The notes beneath the pieces were generated by a model. It worked only from the letters and a program-made list of their open reading frames with translations, searched no databases and had not been told where the DNA came from. This document shows positions 1 through 12,422 of a stretch of DNA of 64,000 nt, piece by piece. The position numbers were made by a program, and so were the translations under genes. How positions within the stretch are numbered: the stretch's first letter is position 1; each line of letters starts with the position of its first letter. The stretch comes from Microdochium bolleyi. Taxonomy: Eukaryota > Ascomycota > Sordariomycetes > Xylariales > Microdochiaceae. The stretch spans positions 372,001 through 436,000 of the forward strand of contig KQ964247.1 of the NCBI GenBank assembly GCA_001566295.1, in the 5' to 3' direction.

Positions 1-2
1 CA

Positions 3-185
3 CAGCTCGACCGAGCCCACTCAAAGGACGAGGTCCCACGATGGGCCGCGCAAGGCAGCTTCACGGACTCGACGGACTACCTTCCCTCGAACGGCAATGG
101 CATCTGGACGGAGCAAGCTGGTCTAGGCCTGCCCAACAGCGCCATTAGCGAGATGGATATTGCTCGTTTGATTCTGGACCCGTAG
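3..185 (+). CDS. 3' end of an unidentified protein-coding gene (5' part outside window)
   Basis: An open frame enters from the left edge (codons in phase with position 3) and stops at TAG 183-185, giving about 60 C-terminal residues that end in SAISEMDIARLILDP. The segment is rich in Ser, Thr, Asp and Gly with a short amphipathic helix at the very end. No domain is recognisable, and the tail alone does not reveal the family. The frame has no stops and a coding-like composition, and it ends well before the next gene. It could equally be chance open sequence, so confidence is moderate. Confidence 0.4.
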   Translation, partial: QLDRAHSKDEVPRWAAQGSFTDSTDYLPSNGNGIWTEQAGLGLPNSAISEMDIARLILDP

Positions 186-1208
186 CCATTATGAGTGCAC
201 CGTTGGGCGAACGCCACGGGCTCTACTTTGACGTCTGCGACACCAGATGTTAACGATTTGATGACCTTTGTAATGATAAAGCGTGGCCCTGGCTTGTTCA
301 TAGATATCGTATACGAATGAAAGTGAAATTCACTCTCCGACAGTCACTAGTGACAGTGTCAGCTATTGCTCTAGTATTTCCTGCCCGGCCTGGCGGACAA
401 GGGCGTAGCTTTGACAAAACCCGAGACATCCATGATCTGACATCTGCCCATTGCCCAAACACAGGCCTCGCGAGCGTGCATTGCATGGTTGAAGAGCTGA
501 GGAGTATATGATTACTCAAGCTGCCCGACATGAGAAGGACTAGACCACCGGTGCAGTTCGCGAACACTTACGAGGCGGAGCAGCGACCAGGAATAAAGCA
601 TTGGACTAGGCCGACCAATTTTGGCACTTGCACGCCTTCAATCAAACGCTGATCGAATCTCGATCTTGACTTCCCATCTGCTTTCAAAGCCACCATCCAA
701 GTCGGGTCACGCGTTTGAACATTATGACAGACAACAGGTACGTATGAACAATTCCAAGCACGGCATTTGTGCATTCTGGACGCTAAGACTGTTGGAAGAA
801 CGGACCAATGTCCCCAGAAGTGAAGCAGACAACCGAGAGGTATCATTACCTGCATCAGAGCCCACGGATACACTTCAACCTCCAACCGCCGATCAGTGTT
901 TCACGCGAAGACAGCAGACGTTGCCGAGCTCCCTCCGTTCTCCAGGCTCTCTAAGAGAGAGAGGCGGTTCCGGCGCCACAGTTGAAAAGGGTGGGGCGTT
1001 CTTTCCTAATTGGGTCTTTGTCTGGCAGTCCCACATTGATGAGCACTGACCACCTTGTAGCGATTCTGCCACCCACAGAGAAATTTATCTGCCAGCGCCC
1101 CACGAAATTTGTGAACCCGCTTGCACTTTGCTCTAGACCCCAGCGCTGAGATCCTCACACTTTCCTTCTCACGACCAACCGCCAATCCAGCCAGTCAATA
1201 CCGTCAAA
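186..1208. other. Intergenic stretch upstream of the S4 gene
   Basis: About 1 kb without a supportable gene. The short frames here have no recognisable domain and no sensible splice partners. The last 100-200 bases are C- and A-rich and lead into the S4 start codon, so they probably hold its promoter and 5' UTR. Confidence 0.5.
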
Positions 1209-2437
1209 ATGGGCAAAGGACCGTAAGTACAGCCTCGCAAAGCATTGTGAAGCACGGGAGTCGACATGAATCGAAGACGAGCACGATCGCAGCGGCCAGC
1301 TCGCTCTCGACCCGCACTCGCCCTCGATTCGTGATCAGCCTGACACCGATCACTTTTCCTTCACAACCAGATCGCCAAACACATGCTGACATGTCTCCTC
1401 GCAATACAGTAAGAAGCACCAGAAGCGCCTGAGCGCCCCCTCGCACTGGCTCCTCGACAAGCTGTCGGGTGTCTACGCCCCCAAGGCTTCCGCCGGTCCC
1501 CACAAGGGTCGCGATGCTCTGCCCCTGATCATCTTCATCCGCAACCGCCTCAAGTATGCGCTCAACTACCGCGAGACCAAGTCGATCCTCATGCAGCGCC
1601 TCGTCAAGGTTGACGGCAAGGTCCGCACCGACATGACCTACCCCGCTGGCTTCATGGACGTCATCAGCATCGAGAAGACTGGCGAGAACTTCCGTCTCAT
1701 TTACGACACTAAGGGCCGCTTCGCCGTCCACCGCATCCAGGCCGAGGAGGCCGAGTACAAGCTTGGCAAGGTCAAGAGAGTGCAACTCGGCAAGGGCGGA
1801 ATCCCATTCTTGGTTACGCACGATGCGAGAACGTAAGTTCTGTCAGCCATCATTCAGTCGTTGGACCAAGCTTTGGTAGAACCACCCTTCAAGAGTCTTG
1901 CCAGGAGTTCTTTCTCGCTTCTTTTGGGCTGCTGTTCGTCACTCAGAAAGGAGAACAAAAGATATGAGACAAGAAGTCGTTGGCAGGCTCAACAAAGGAC
2001 TGGGACACTAAACCCAAGGCTTGGGCCGACGTGCTGGTATGATCCCCACTTGCACTCCCCTAATACTGACCCTGTGACTCAACAGCATCCGCTACCCTGA
2101 CCCTGCCATCAAGGTCAACGACACTGTCAAGATCGACATTGCCACTGGCAAGATCACTGACTTCATCCACTTCGATACCGGTGCCATTGCCATGGCCACT
2201 GGTGGTCGCAACATGGGTCGTGTCGGTGTCATTACCCACCGTGAGCGCCACGATGGTGGTTTCAACATTGTCCACATCAAGGACGCCATTGACAACACCT
2301 TCGCCACCCGCGAGAACAACGTCTTCGTCATCGGCTCCGAGAAGCCCTGGGTCTCCCTCCCCAAGGGCAAGGGTGTCAAGCTCACCATCGCTGAGGAGCG
2401 TGACCGCCGCCGGGCTCAGCACCTGGCTGGCCACTAA
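1209..2437 (+). CDS. rps4: 40S ribosomal protein S4 (eS4)
   Basis: Structural protein of the small cytosolic ribosomal subunit. Three exons: 1209-1222, 1410-1832 and 2086-2437, encoding 262 aa, the usual eS4 length. The spliced N-terminus reads MGKGPKKHQKRLSAPSHW, followed by LLDKLSGVYAPKASAGPHK, the S4 central domain (VDGKVRTDMTYPAGFMDV) and the C-terminal KOW-like part ending in RRRAQHLAGH. The 14-nt first exon carries only the start and four and two-thirds codons, a common arrangement in fungal ribosomal protein genes. Both introns (187 and 253 nt) are long for this window, with GTAAGT donors and CAG acceptors. Codon use is strongly C-ending, as expected for a highly expressed gene. I searched both introns for C/D snoRNA boxes and saw none that were convincing. 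Confidence 0.97.
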
Positions 2438-4336
2438 GTGCTGGTCCGCGCCGAGGTTGTGGTTTGATTGATGAAGCAAAAAAATTACTTGGGAAAAGGT
2501 TGATTTTCACACGCATGGTCCTGGAGTCTACGGAATATCCGTTCGTGCCACTGCCACGAACATGAGACAATGAAAAAAAGAAAGTAAAATTGTCTAATGA
2601 GATCGATGTCTGCCCTCGCATAAATGGTGCTTCCTCCTTTGCGTGAATTGTCATGTCTCTTGGCGATGTCAAACGTGCCTGATTCAACAAGGGTCCCAGG
2701 ACACCCAAGTGCGGCCTCGAGAGCAACACGATCCAGAGGTTGACAGGGTCAAAGGGGAATTCTATGCAAACAGTTGAGAGCGTGCCCAGACTCTCTCGAC
2801 CAACCCATGTCTCGGCCACCATGTCAAGGAATATCCCCGTCGTCGTCATCAGTGTTCTTCTGTCATTGCGTTATGTGCATCCTCGCCAACGAGCAAGATA
2901 CGGAGCAGCGTACGGAGTAGAGGAGGAACCCCCACACGTAAGCTCGTTCCGCCAGAAACCCCCACGCAGAGCGACGCGGCGCGGCGTGGGGAAATCTGAT
3001 GGACGAGGCAGACGGGCCATGATCGCAGGATTGGCCACGTGAAGGCCCGAGACCCTGGTCCAAGTCAGCATCCGGCCACCTGCTGCGTCAGGGCGGCCAT
3101 CAGGCCATCGACGACACCCCACGCGCGCCCCAAGACCGTTCGTAGCCCGCGAATCGCGTCCAGAAGCTTTCAGTCTTGCACCATTTGCCTTTCTGCACGT
3201 CACTCCGTACAAGGCAAGCACAGTCAGCTCGACTCCGGCTGTGGTTTGTGTTGTCGATGACATGTGCCTCTTGCTGCACCACCCATCCGTCCATCACACC
3301 CATCGCTGGCTGTGCCACGACTTGCACGTAACGCAGGCATGTCCCGACGCTGGCCGCCATCCTTGTCGCCATCTGCATCCCGCGTACATGCCAGCCAGCA
3401 GTGCAGTATCTCCCCGACATTCTAGATGCATTGCACAATGTAACCCCAAGCAGCTGCACTCCCATGCAATCGGGTCACGGACACATGCGCTGACGTGATG
3501 TCCTTGCCAGTGGGACTAGCTACCAAGCTCCTTGTGCAACTACTCCAGGGTCAGTAGCCTCAAAAAGAGCTGACCGAGCGTGAAGCAGAGCCGCATTGCG
3601 GTGGTTTCCATTACATAAAAAACCCATGGCTCGCCAATAGGAGCAAGTCCGCGGGCGGGAACTTGCAGCAAACGGTCGCGTGATGGATGGGCTTTCCGTC
3701 TATTTGGCGATCAAGAGTCATGCAGTGTCTCGACGATGGTGGTTCCCAAGGCAGACCGAGTTCGCAGGTCATTCTAATCCCCCATGGTGCCAGTCGTTGC
3801 CTGAATAACGCTAGACACCATCATGATCCACAGACCACACCACCATTCCGACCCGACCTTCCCGAGTCAGTATCCAGTCTCCATCATGGAAGACATGGAC
3901 GCAAGCCCTTTTCCCCGCTCCGCGCTTTGCCCCGGCTCTTAGCCCACGCCGGGGCCTTCGCCGACACCTCGAACTAGCAACCCCGACGGACTCCACAACA
4001 AAGCCAACGGGTCGGTCTTCGTGAAGCGGGCTCGCCTTCCGGCTTCGGCTTCGCTGGCTCGCCCGCTTTTGTCCCGATGAGCTACTTACTATCTGGGGGG
4101 TATTCCGTTCTCGTCGGCCCGTCCGTCCTTGGGACTTCGTGATTCTGAACTACTCCCCACTCCCATACCACTTGTGACAACGTCTTCCCAACCTGGAGAC
4201 ATAGCAGGTTAGATCCAAAGCATTGTATTCTCTGGGGATACGACGGCCGTGGCCCGATCTAGCGTCTCTGTCTTCCGTCGAGTGTGGTCGTCGCGCGATG
4301 TCCTGGTGATTTCAGTGCTCACCCAACAAATCAGCA
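2438..4336. other. Intergenic stretch between S4 and D-lactate dehydrogenase
   Basis: About 1.9 kb with no supportable gene. It holds the S4 3' UTR, then mixed sequence whose frames lack domains and splice partners. A GC-rich inverted repeat sits at 4024-4068 (see separate entry). Confidence 0.5.
4024..4068. repeat. GC-rich inverted repeat (8-bp perfect arms)
   Basis: AAGCGGGC (4024-4031) and GCCCGCTT (4061-4068) are perfect reverse complements flanking a 29-nt loop rich in GGCTTC and GGCTCGCC units. It lies about 270 bases upstream of the D-lactate dehydrogenase start codon. It could form a hairpin or carry paired regulator sites; nothing in the sequence decides between these. Confidence 0.35.
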
Positions 4337-6250
4337 ATGATGCTCGCAAGAGCACTCCCAGGTCGGCTTGCCCGGCCCTCCCGGCGCCTATTTTCGTCCT
4401 CTAGGACCTTGAGAGATTTACCAGCTGGTACAAAGAGCGGAGCCGGGCCAGGAGCAGCTAAAGCATCTTCTGCATCATCATCATCGGGTCCTTCCACCAG
4501 CTTGCGATGGTCCGGCCAGTCTGTGGTCGCCCTGACGGCCACTGCCGGCGTCTTGGGCTTCGGCCTGGCTTCCTTGTCATTGACTCCAGGCGGCAAGGCC
4601 GAGGATAGCAGTAGAAACCCTCTCAAGAAGAAGCTCATGCTCTTTGACAACAAGACTCCGACCCCAGTGTATGCTACTCTGGACGAGATGAAGGCTGTAA
4701 GTCACAGTTATACCCCCAATACCACGCCTGACCTTTGAGCAAAAGGCCTCCGTGCTGACCAAGATCCAACGTACGACAAGGCTCTCTCCGAGATCCAACG
4801 TGAGATTCAGCGCAATGGGAACCAAGAGGACATTATCAGCACTGAAGCAGAAGACCTGCACCGGCACGGGTACTCGGAGTGGTCCTCGTCGAACCCGGAC
4901 ACGCTGCCCGTAGCGGTCGCGTACCCGCGCAGCACGGCCGAGGTCGCCATTATCGCGCGTGTCTGCCACAACTACCGGATCCCGATCATTGCATATTCGG
5001 GCGGGTCGAGCCTCGAGGGCAACTTCTCGGCGCCATACGGCGGCGTGAGCGTCGACTTTGCGTACATGGACCAGATTGTCCAGTTCAACAAGGAGGACAT
5101 GGACATTGTGGTGCAGCCGAGCATTGGGTGGCAGGACCTGAACGCGCAGCTGCTGGAGATGGGGAGCGGGCTGTTTTTCCCGATCGACCCGGGCCCGAAC
5201 GCCAAGATTGGCGGCATGGTGGGCACCAACTGCTCCGGCACGAACGCTGTCAAGTACGGCACGATGAAGGACTGGGTCATCAACTTGACCATCGTCCTGG
5301 CGGACGGCACCATTATCAAGACCAGAAGGCGGCCCCGGAAAAGCTCCGCTGGCTACAACCTGAATGGTCTTTTTGTCGGCTCTGAGGGCACGCTGGGGAT
5401 CGTAACCGAAGGTGGGATCATACTATTGCATGCTACATCGACCTGCTGAGCACAACTGACAGAGGCAAACCATGTAGCTACGCTAAAACTAGCCGTCATC
5501 CCCGAAGAGTTCTCCGTCGCAGTCGTCACATTCCCCACGATACGCGACGCCGCGTCGGCAGCCGCGGGCGTCATGCAGAACGGCATCCCCATCGCGGCGA
5601 TGGAGGTCATGGACGAGGTGCAGATGAAGGTCGTCAACCTGGGCGGCGCGACAGCGCCCCGGGTCTGGAAGGAGGCGCCGACGCTCTTCTTCAAGTTCTC
5701 CGGCACCAAGCAGAGCGTAGCGGAGAACGTGGCGCGCGTGCAGGCCATCACGCAGGCCAACAAGGGAGGCGACTTTGAGTTCGCCAAGGACGAGCGCGAG
5801 CAGAAGCTGCTGTGGTCGGCGCGCAAGGAGTCGCTGTGGTCGATGCTCGCCCTGCGTAAAGGGTCGGAGGAGGTGTGGTCGACGGACGTCGCGGTGCCGT
5901 TCAGCCGGCTCGCGGACCTGATCGAGATCAGCAAGAAGGAGATGGACGAGCTGGGCCTGTTCGCGAGCATCCTGGGCCACATTGGCGACGGCAACTTCCA
6001 CGAGAGCATCATGTACAACCGCAGCGACCCGGCGGAGCTGGCAAAGGTGGAGCGGTGCGTCAAGAACATGGTGAAGCGCGCGATCGAGATGGACGGGACG
6101 TGCACGGGTGAGCACTCGATCGGATGGGGCAAGAAGGAGGCGCTCGAGTGGGAGGTCGGGCCGGACACGCTGGCGGTCATGAGGCAGCTCAAGCAGGCGC
6201 TTGATCCGAGGTGGATCATGAACCCCGGGAAGATCATGGACCTGGCATGA
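4337..6250 (+). CDS. dld1: D-lactate dehydrogenase (cytochrome), mitochondrial FAD enzyme
   Basis: Oxidises D-lactate to pyruvate and passes electrons to cytochrome c; expected at the inner mitochondrial membrane. Exons 4337-4696, 4781-5411 and 5478-6250 give 587 aa, normal for the family. The first 30 residues are Arg/Ser/Leu-rich without acids, like a mitochondrial presequence, followed by a hydrophobic segment near residues 66-83. The FAD-binding (PCMH) domain follows at about 160-300 with YSGGSSLEGNFSAPYGG, PIDPGPNAKIGGMVGTNCSG and NGLFVGSEGTLGIVTE. The FAD-oxidase C-terminal domain holds the metal-site motif GHIGDGNFH (about residue 497) and TCTGEHSIGWGK. In most relatives the latter reads EHGIGLGK, so there are Gly-to-Ser and Leu-to-Trp changes here. 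Intron 1 has GCTGAC as branch site and an AAG acceptor; its length keeps the frame. Confidence 0.95.
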
Positions 6251-6889
6251 TGTTGAAGTGGTGGATGATGTGGGGGCTCTTCTTGGCTATTGCACAGACC
6301 TAGCTGACGAGGGACGTGGCAGGCATAAAGTCGGTGTCGTGAGACAGTCCTGAAAAAATCCTAAATCAAGATTGATAGCGTATTTGACTGGCAGCCTGAT
6401 TCCTGGCCAGCTCTTCGTCTTGGAAGTACAGCTGGTGGGCGCGAGTGGCAAACGAGGAAGTCGCGCGGACTGTACTGCCGTCGCAACCGCTTGAGCATTC
6501 AATACTGGAATCTGCCCAGGTGTCCTCGGGCCATTCATTGTCCCCGTTCGGCCCCTTGACCTCTTCCATGTGCTATTCACCTCTGCAGTATTCCACAGCC
6601 GCGACAAGACGTTCCTCAAGGCAAAGCTCTGGTCATTTACAAAACTTCTCTTCGACCGCGTTCTCTAACAGTCAAAGGTTCGCATTCATACAACGCTTTC
6701 CGACCAAACAAGACGGTGTGGCTCTGTGCAACACCAGGCATGCACCCACCCTACACGTCATATGAGACCTTAACTACTTCTTCGAAATCCTTTGCAGACG
6801 ACTTACATGTTCTGTTGGGGTGATCGTCGCCTTCTCATCTACTGTTCACCTCGGGGTACACCAAGCAGGTATTATTGCATTCTACTATC
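6251..6889. other. Intergenic stretch before the RdRP gene
   Basis: About 640 bases, with the D-LDH 3' UTR and then the upstream region of the RdRP gene. No supportable gene or clear regulatory motif was seen. Confidence 0.45.
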
Positions 6890-9800
6890 ATGACCGGTGA
6901 TAGGTCGCCAGGCCTTCCATCAAACGTCCAGATCGCAGAAGACATCGAATCAGAAGACGAGGTGTCTGGCCTGGATCCGAACTTCTGCGCTGCTCTGTGT
7001 TCACTGAGACAGAAGGTGCGGCGGAAACGAGATGATACCGACGGCAGTACGACCACAAACACGCGCCGTCCTACTACAAACGAAAGCGATATATTGTCTG
7101 CACCAAGCCCAAGGATCCGTCCTTCCAAAGAAAAGTATAGCCAAAGTACGGACTTTCTGTCCGCAGGCTTTTCAGATATAACTTCGGAGTACAGTTCCTC
7201 AGAGGCTCCTGAAGAGTGGTCTGCTACCGAAATATCAACAGGAAACAATCATTGCGCCGGATCCCGCCCTGGCGTTACTCGAAACACTTGGGTTGTAAGA
7301 ACGCGCCGCGCAAGACCGAATCTGGATAACATCCGCGCTGGATCCTTGGTGAACCCTAATACGCTCACTCCTGCGGAAAGTCGAGGTTCGCCACGGACTG
7401 ACAAGCTTAATCTTGAAGACGTGGCCACGGCGACGGCTTTCTTCAACGACATGAGCAGCTCTGATTCCCTGGGACCGAGAGTCGGCAGCGCCCCTCCTCG
7501 AAAAGTCATGGAAGGACCAACCATGCCTCGCCACCAGCGACACACTCCGCGGACACCATGTGCCATCCTACCCTCTCGCTTCCACATGGGTTACCTGAGA
7601 AGTGAGGTACATATGGTCGACATGAAGACTTTTGACAAGGATGAAAAGAACGAGATATCCGAAATCGAACTTGTGAACTCGCAATTTTGCATTCTGTTCC
7701 GTTTCTCTGCCACAAATGGCGAGCTACAACTTTACAGAATCCTTGCACCGCTATCTATCGCCTCTCGGGTCTTTGAGGTTATCGACAGCCAGCACGGGAG
7801 CGTTTCGGCCCTTATCATTGCCTTGTCAAATCCGCCTGAGGTCTCGGTTGGCCGTCTACAAAATCATCAAAAGATCACCAGAGCCTCCTTCCAACGAGGG
7901 TCATTGCGAGAGGGAGTCGAGGTCTGGGATCGCGCAGCCAATATCCCCCCGCAATCAATGCGCTATGGCGACAGACCGGTCGCGCTGCACGAGCAGTACC
8001 AAGTTGACTTCGGTCGCTGGACTGTTTTTCGTATTGAGCTACCTGAGGAAGAAAGGCAGAACTGGGCGAGAATGAAGGAGATGCTTCACGATGAGGGCAT
8101 CAAAGTCAACACGATCGCGGACAACGTCTTCCAAACCACCCGCGGTGGCACACCAAGTTTGTGGGCTTGGCTTGATAGATCCTGGCAAACCATTGTCAAT
8201 TCTCTGACCCTTCTAGATGCTGCGGAAGATCACCATCTCCCCTTCGAGGCTCGCTATATGCTCGAAGCATGTCTATCGCACGGAGTGTTGCACGAAGACA
8301 ATATCACGATTGATTTTCTGCGTGAGCTTCAGCGTCACTCCAAGGGAAGCGCAGGCAGACAGAGTCGCTCAAGCATTATGCTGGCATTTATTGCGCTAAA
8401 GTCTCGGCGATGGTGGCAACCCCAGGATATCTTCAGCGACGGTGAAATATTGCGCTACCACCCGTCTCAGAAGATGCCGGAATATTGCTGTCTCGTACGG
8501 AAGGCTGTAATCACTCCAACAACGGTGCACTTCTCCCCGCCAAGTGTAGAGACCTCTCACCGGCTGCTTCGAGCCTACAAACAGTACCAGGATCGATTCT
8601 TGCGAGTGCAATTCCTTGACGAGAAACACAAAGGAGGCATTCATGGCCGCATTTGGGACGACGGTGGTAGCAATAACCAAGAAGAAATGTGGAATCGAGT
8701 GCGGCGTACTTTGCAGAATGGTATTCGCATTGGAGGGCGACACTACCGCTTCCTTGCCTATGGAAACTCGCAGCTGAGGGAGAGCGGCGCCTTGTTCTTC
8801 TGTGACGATCACACAGTCACTTGTGAATCAATCCGAAAGGCAATGGGATCATTCGATCACATCCGCAACCCAGCCAAGTACGCTGCTCGCATGGGACAGT
8901 GTTTGTCCACAACCAGAGCTCCATCGCTTTCGTTCTCGTATAATATCGTCGAGATTCCAGACATCAAGCATGGTCAGTGGTGCTTTACCGACGGCGTAGG
9001 CAAGATCGGACGATCTCTGGCAGAGGAGGTCGCAAGGCGCTTGAAACTTAGAAGCAGAACTGTCGTGCCATCAGCATTTCAATTTCGCCTTGGGGGCAGC
9101 AAGGGACTCCTTGTGGTCTCGAATGACGTTGGATGGATTGATATTCATTTGCGGCCATCTCAAACCAAGTTCAAGGCCGTCACCAATAGACTGGAAGTCA
9201 TCAAGACTTCTATGACCACAACAGTCACCTTGAACCGCCAGACGATCACGATTCTTTCATTCCTGGGCGTTGCCGACCATGTCTTCATGAAAATGCTAGC
9301 GGCACAAATCTTGGGATACGAGCAGTCGATGGTCAACAGCACGATCGCCGAGCGAGAACTTGCGTCGCAGACAGACATCAATGGAGTCCTCCCCGCGATG
9401 GCGGACATGGTGGCCAATGGTTTCATGGATGTCCGAGAGCCTTTTATGATGGCCCTATTGAATGTCTGGAGAGTGTGGTCGCTCAAGCAGCTCAAGGACA
9501 AAGGGCGCTTGATTGTGAAAGACGGTGCCTTCGTTTTTGGTACTGTCGATGAGACTGGTAAGCGAACTTCTTTGTATAATTCTTGACACAGCTACTAACT
9601 GAAGGGACTCCCAGATACCTTACGAGGCTTTCACCATGGCAACTCGCAGTTACCACAAATATTCCTACAGGTCCCGAGGGGGTATGGCGGACAATACCAG
9701 GTCGTCCGAGGAAAGTGCATCGTGGGCCGTAATCCGACGTTGCACCCTGGGGACATCCGACTGGTCGAAGCGGTCGACGTTGATGCCTTGCACCACTTGC

Positions 9801-10963
9801 ACGACGTGGTGGTGTTTCCCGCACGCGGAGATCGCGACATTCCATCTATGTGTTCTGGTGGGGATCTCGACGGGGACGAGTTTTTCGTCATCTGGGATCA
9901 CGCATTTGTGAATATCAAGCAGCATGAGCCAATGGAGCACACGACGGCTACTGCTCCCGAGCCAAATCGAGATGTCACGGTAGATGATGTTACCGACTTC
10001 TTTGTCAAGTATATGAAGAACAACTGCTTGGGAATCATCGCGCACGCCCACCTGGCCACCGCAGATTATCTGAACGCGGGACACTCAAGATGCATCGAGT
10101 TGGCGAACCTGCATTCGAAATCGGTGGACTTCAATAAGACTGGTACTCCAGCGCAGATGAGCAAATCTCTGCGCCCGCCGGCATATCCCCACTTCATGGA
10201 GAAGAAGGGCAGAAGAGAATATCGCTCGGAGAGGGTTCTTGGGCAGATCTACGACCACATAGCCATAGCGGACTTTCTCCCTGAGTACACCCACTCTTTC
10301 GACAGGAGGATACTGCAAGCCTTTGATCTGCCGGAGAAGCTCATGGCTCAAGCTGAGGTCCTGAAGTATCAGTATGATGCAGCATTGCGAGACATCATGA
10401 CTGAACAACGCATCATGACCGAGTTTGAGTTCTGGAGTGCTTTCGTGCTCAGCAAACCTCCAACAGGCCGTTCTGACTACAACAGGCAAGAGGAGATTGG
10501 CCTTCTGAGATGTGGTCTCATTGACCAGTTCACAGATGCGGCGTACGAACTTATTCAATCGCGTACATCAGAGAAACTTCACCCCTTTGTTGCGGCTTGT
10601 TACGCTGTCACGAACAGACAAGTTCAAGCAAGGCTTCACGAACTGGACGCGGAGGGTCAGGTCGCGATGTCAGAGGACATGCCATTCATTAGCTTTCCTT
10701 GGCTGTTTGAGCGCGAGCTTGGACTCATCGCGACCAAGTTTGAGGCAGCAATCAGCAGGGCACATGCTGCGACTACTGTGGCGGCGAGCACTGAAGACGC
10801 CTCAGCGGATGTCATAGCCCTGTCAGCAATCTGCGACACCGCCGAGGTCAGTTTCTCCACAGACAAAAGCGTTACTGCGCCAATCGGTGACGAGGAGGAA
10901 GAGGAGGAGGAAGTTGATAACGATACTGGAGGCCTGGCGTTGTTTGACAGACTTCTGGGATGA
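6890..10963 (+). CDS. RNA-dependent RNA polymerase of the RNA-silencing type
   Basis: Copies RNA into double-stranded RNA that Dicer cuts for quelling or meiotic silencing. Exons 6890-9557 and 9615-10963, joined across a 57-nt intron, give 1,338 aa. The catalytic signature is DLDGD at residues 973-977 (positions 9863-9877), inside SMCSGGDLDGDEFFVIWDHA. The intron lies about 80 codons upstream and restores the frame as DTLRGFHHGNS. Other family blocks are CCLVRKAVITPT, IPDIKHGQWCFTDGVGKIGR and VEAVDVDALHHLHDVVVFP. The N-terminal 200 residues are Ser/Thr/Arg-rich and poorly conserved. The tail has an acidic EEEEEE stretch near the end. DLDGD, rather than a QDE-1-type motif, suggests the SAD-1/RRP-3 side of the fungal family, but this is an inference. 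I chose the ATG at 6890; an upstream TTG in frame is not needed. Confidence 0.95.
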
Positions 10964-11797
10964 TGGAGGTAGACAGGGATCATCACCACCAAAACTGTCC
11001 AGGTGATCCGGAGGTATTCGGTGATAAAGACATGAGCCTCAATGCGCTGCGCACCGTAATCTCCGATTAACCGCGGCCAGCCACACAGAGGCGGGATTGG
11101 AAAGCGTGCCAGCTGCGCCACATTGAAAGAAGCCCCAAGCGAAAAGGCAACAATTGAAGAAAATGGTGCGTGGGCAGACCCACCCACATTTTCGCATCGA
11201 AGCTGGGACAGGGAGCTTTGAGTTGCCCCGATGCCGAGCCCAAGGCCGTGGACAGCCATGAAGGTATCACGGCTCAGCGGCAGTAGATATACTTAGATGA
11301 ATATGAAAAGTCGTTTCACACAAAACCTGATCAAGTGACGGCGGACTTGGTGTTCAACATTCAATGCTGCATACAGCAAGACTCGGGTTGAAAGGATCAG
11401 GTTCAGAGATGCGGACTCATAGCTTCAGGCGCCCAGAAGAGATACAGAGGTCAAAAAGTCCTTCGTGTCCGCAAAGCCTGCCATTGTCTACAATAACAAG
11501 AGTGATTGAACGAGCATTAGCGATACGAGCAATCGAATAACGTGCTTCAGAGTTCTGAAGCTGTTCCATGGTAGAGCTGGATGTAGGTTCAAACAGAGAG
11601 TGCGGCAGCGCCCGCTGGCCGTGCTGGGTGCAAAATTGAATTGAAATTCACCCCACATCCTCCGACCTCCTCCTCCCACCAAGACAAGCCCAGCGACCCC
11701 GAAGAACCACCACCCGCAGAGCGACACACCTCCCGGCCCGACCGATTGACCTTCATTTCGATCTCTTCACCCACCACACGCACAACCACAGTCAACC
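10964..11797. other. Intergenic stretch between RdRP and NAC beta
   Basis: About 830 bases without a gene. The last 150 bases before NAC beta are C/A-rich with little T, typical of the 5' UTR of strongly expressed genes here. Confidence 0.45.
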
Positions 11798-12422
11798 ATG
11801 GCCGACGTCCAGGAGCTCCTCAGGAAGAAGTTTGGCGGTGCCGCCCCGGCCCGCACCGGAGGCAAGGGCACCCCGCGGCAGAAGGCGCGCCGCAACGTCA
11901 ACCGCGGCGGCAACGACGACAGGAAGCTCCAGGCTGCCCTCAAGAAGCTCAACGTCCAGCCCATCCAGGCCATCGAGGAGGTCAACATGTTCAAGAGCGA
12001 CGGCAACGTCATCCACTTCGCCGCGCCCAAGGGTACGTGACGAGAGAGAAGAGAACAGGAGACTGGAAGAGGGAGCTCTCTTCATGAGCTTGGCCCTCCT
12101 CCAGGTCCGACGAAGACGAACGGCACAGGCTATTTTGCTCGGACATGGAAATGCTGACAATTGTGTGCTTGGAATTGATATAGTCCACGCTGCTGTCCCC
12201 TCCAACACCTTTGCCATCTACGGCAACGGCGAGGACAAGGAGCTGACCGAGCTCGTCCCCGGCATCCTGAACCAGCTTGGCGCCGACTCGCTCGCCTCGC
12301 TCCGCAAGCTCGCCGAGAGCTACCAGAACATGTCCAAGGAGGGCGGCAAGGACGCCGACGAGGACGACGATGACATCCCTGACCTCGTCGCCGGCGAGAA
12401 CTTTGAGAGCAAGGTCGAATAA
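11798..12422 (+). CDS. egd1: Nascent polypeptide-associated complex subunit beta
   Basis: Beta subunit of the NAC, which binds the ribosome exit site and shields emerging nascent chains. Exons 11798-12032 and 12184-12422 give 157 aa, the usual size. The N-terminus MADVQELLRKKFGG is followed by the basic ribosome-binding stretch RQKARRNVNRGG, and the NAC domain spans about residues 35-105 (KLQAALKKLNVQPIQAIEEV, FKSDGNVIHFAAPKV, then after the intron HAAVPSNTFAIYGNGEDKEL). The C-terminus is acidic (DADEDDDDIPDLVAGENFES). The 151-nt intron falls at K-V within the NAC domain, with GTACGT donor, GCTGAC branch site and ATAG acceptor. Codon use is highly biased, in line with high expression. Confidence 0.96.
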
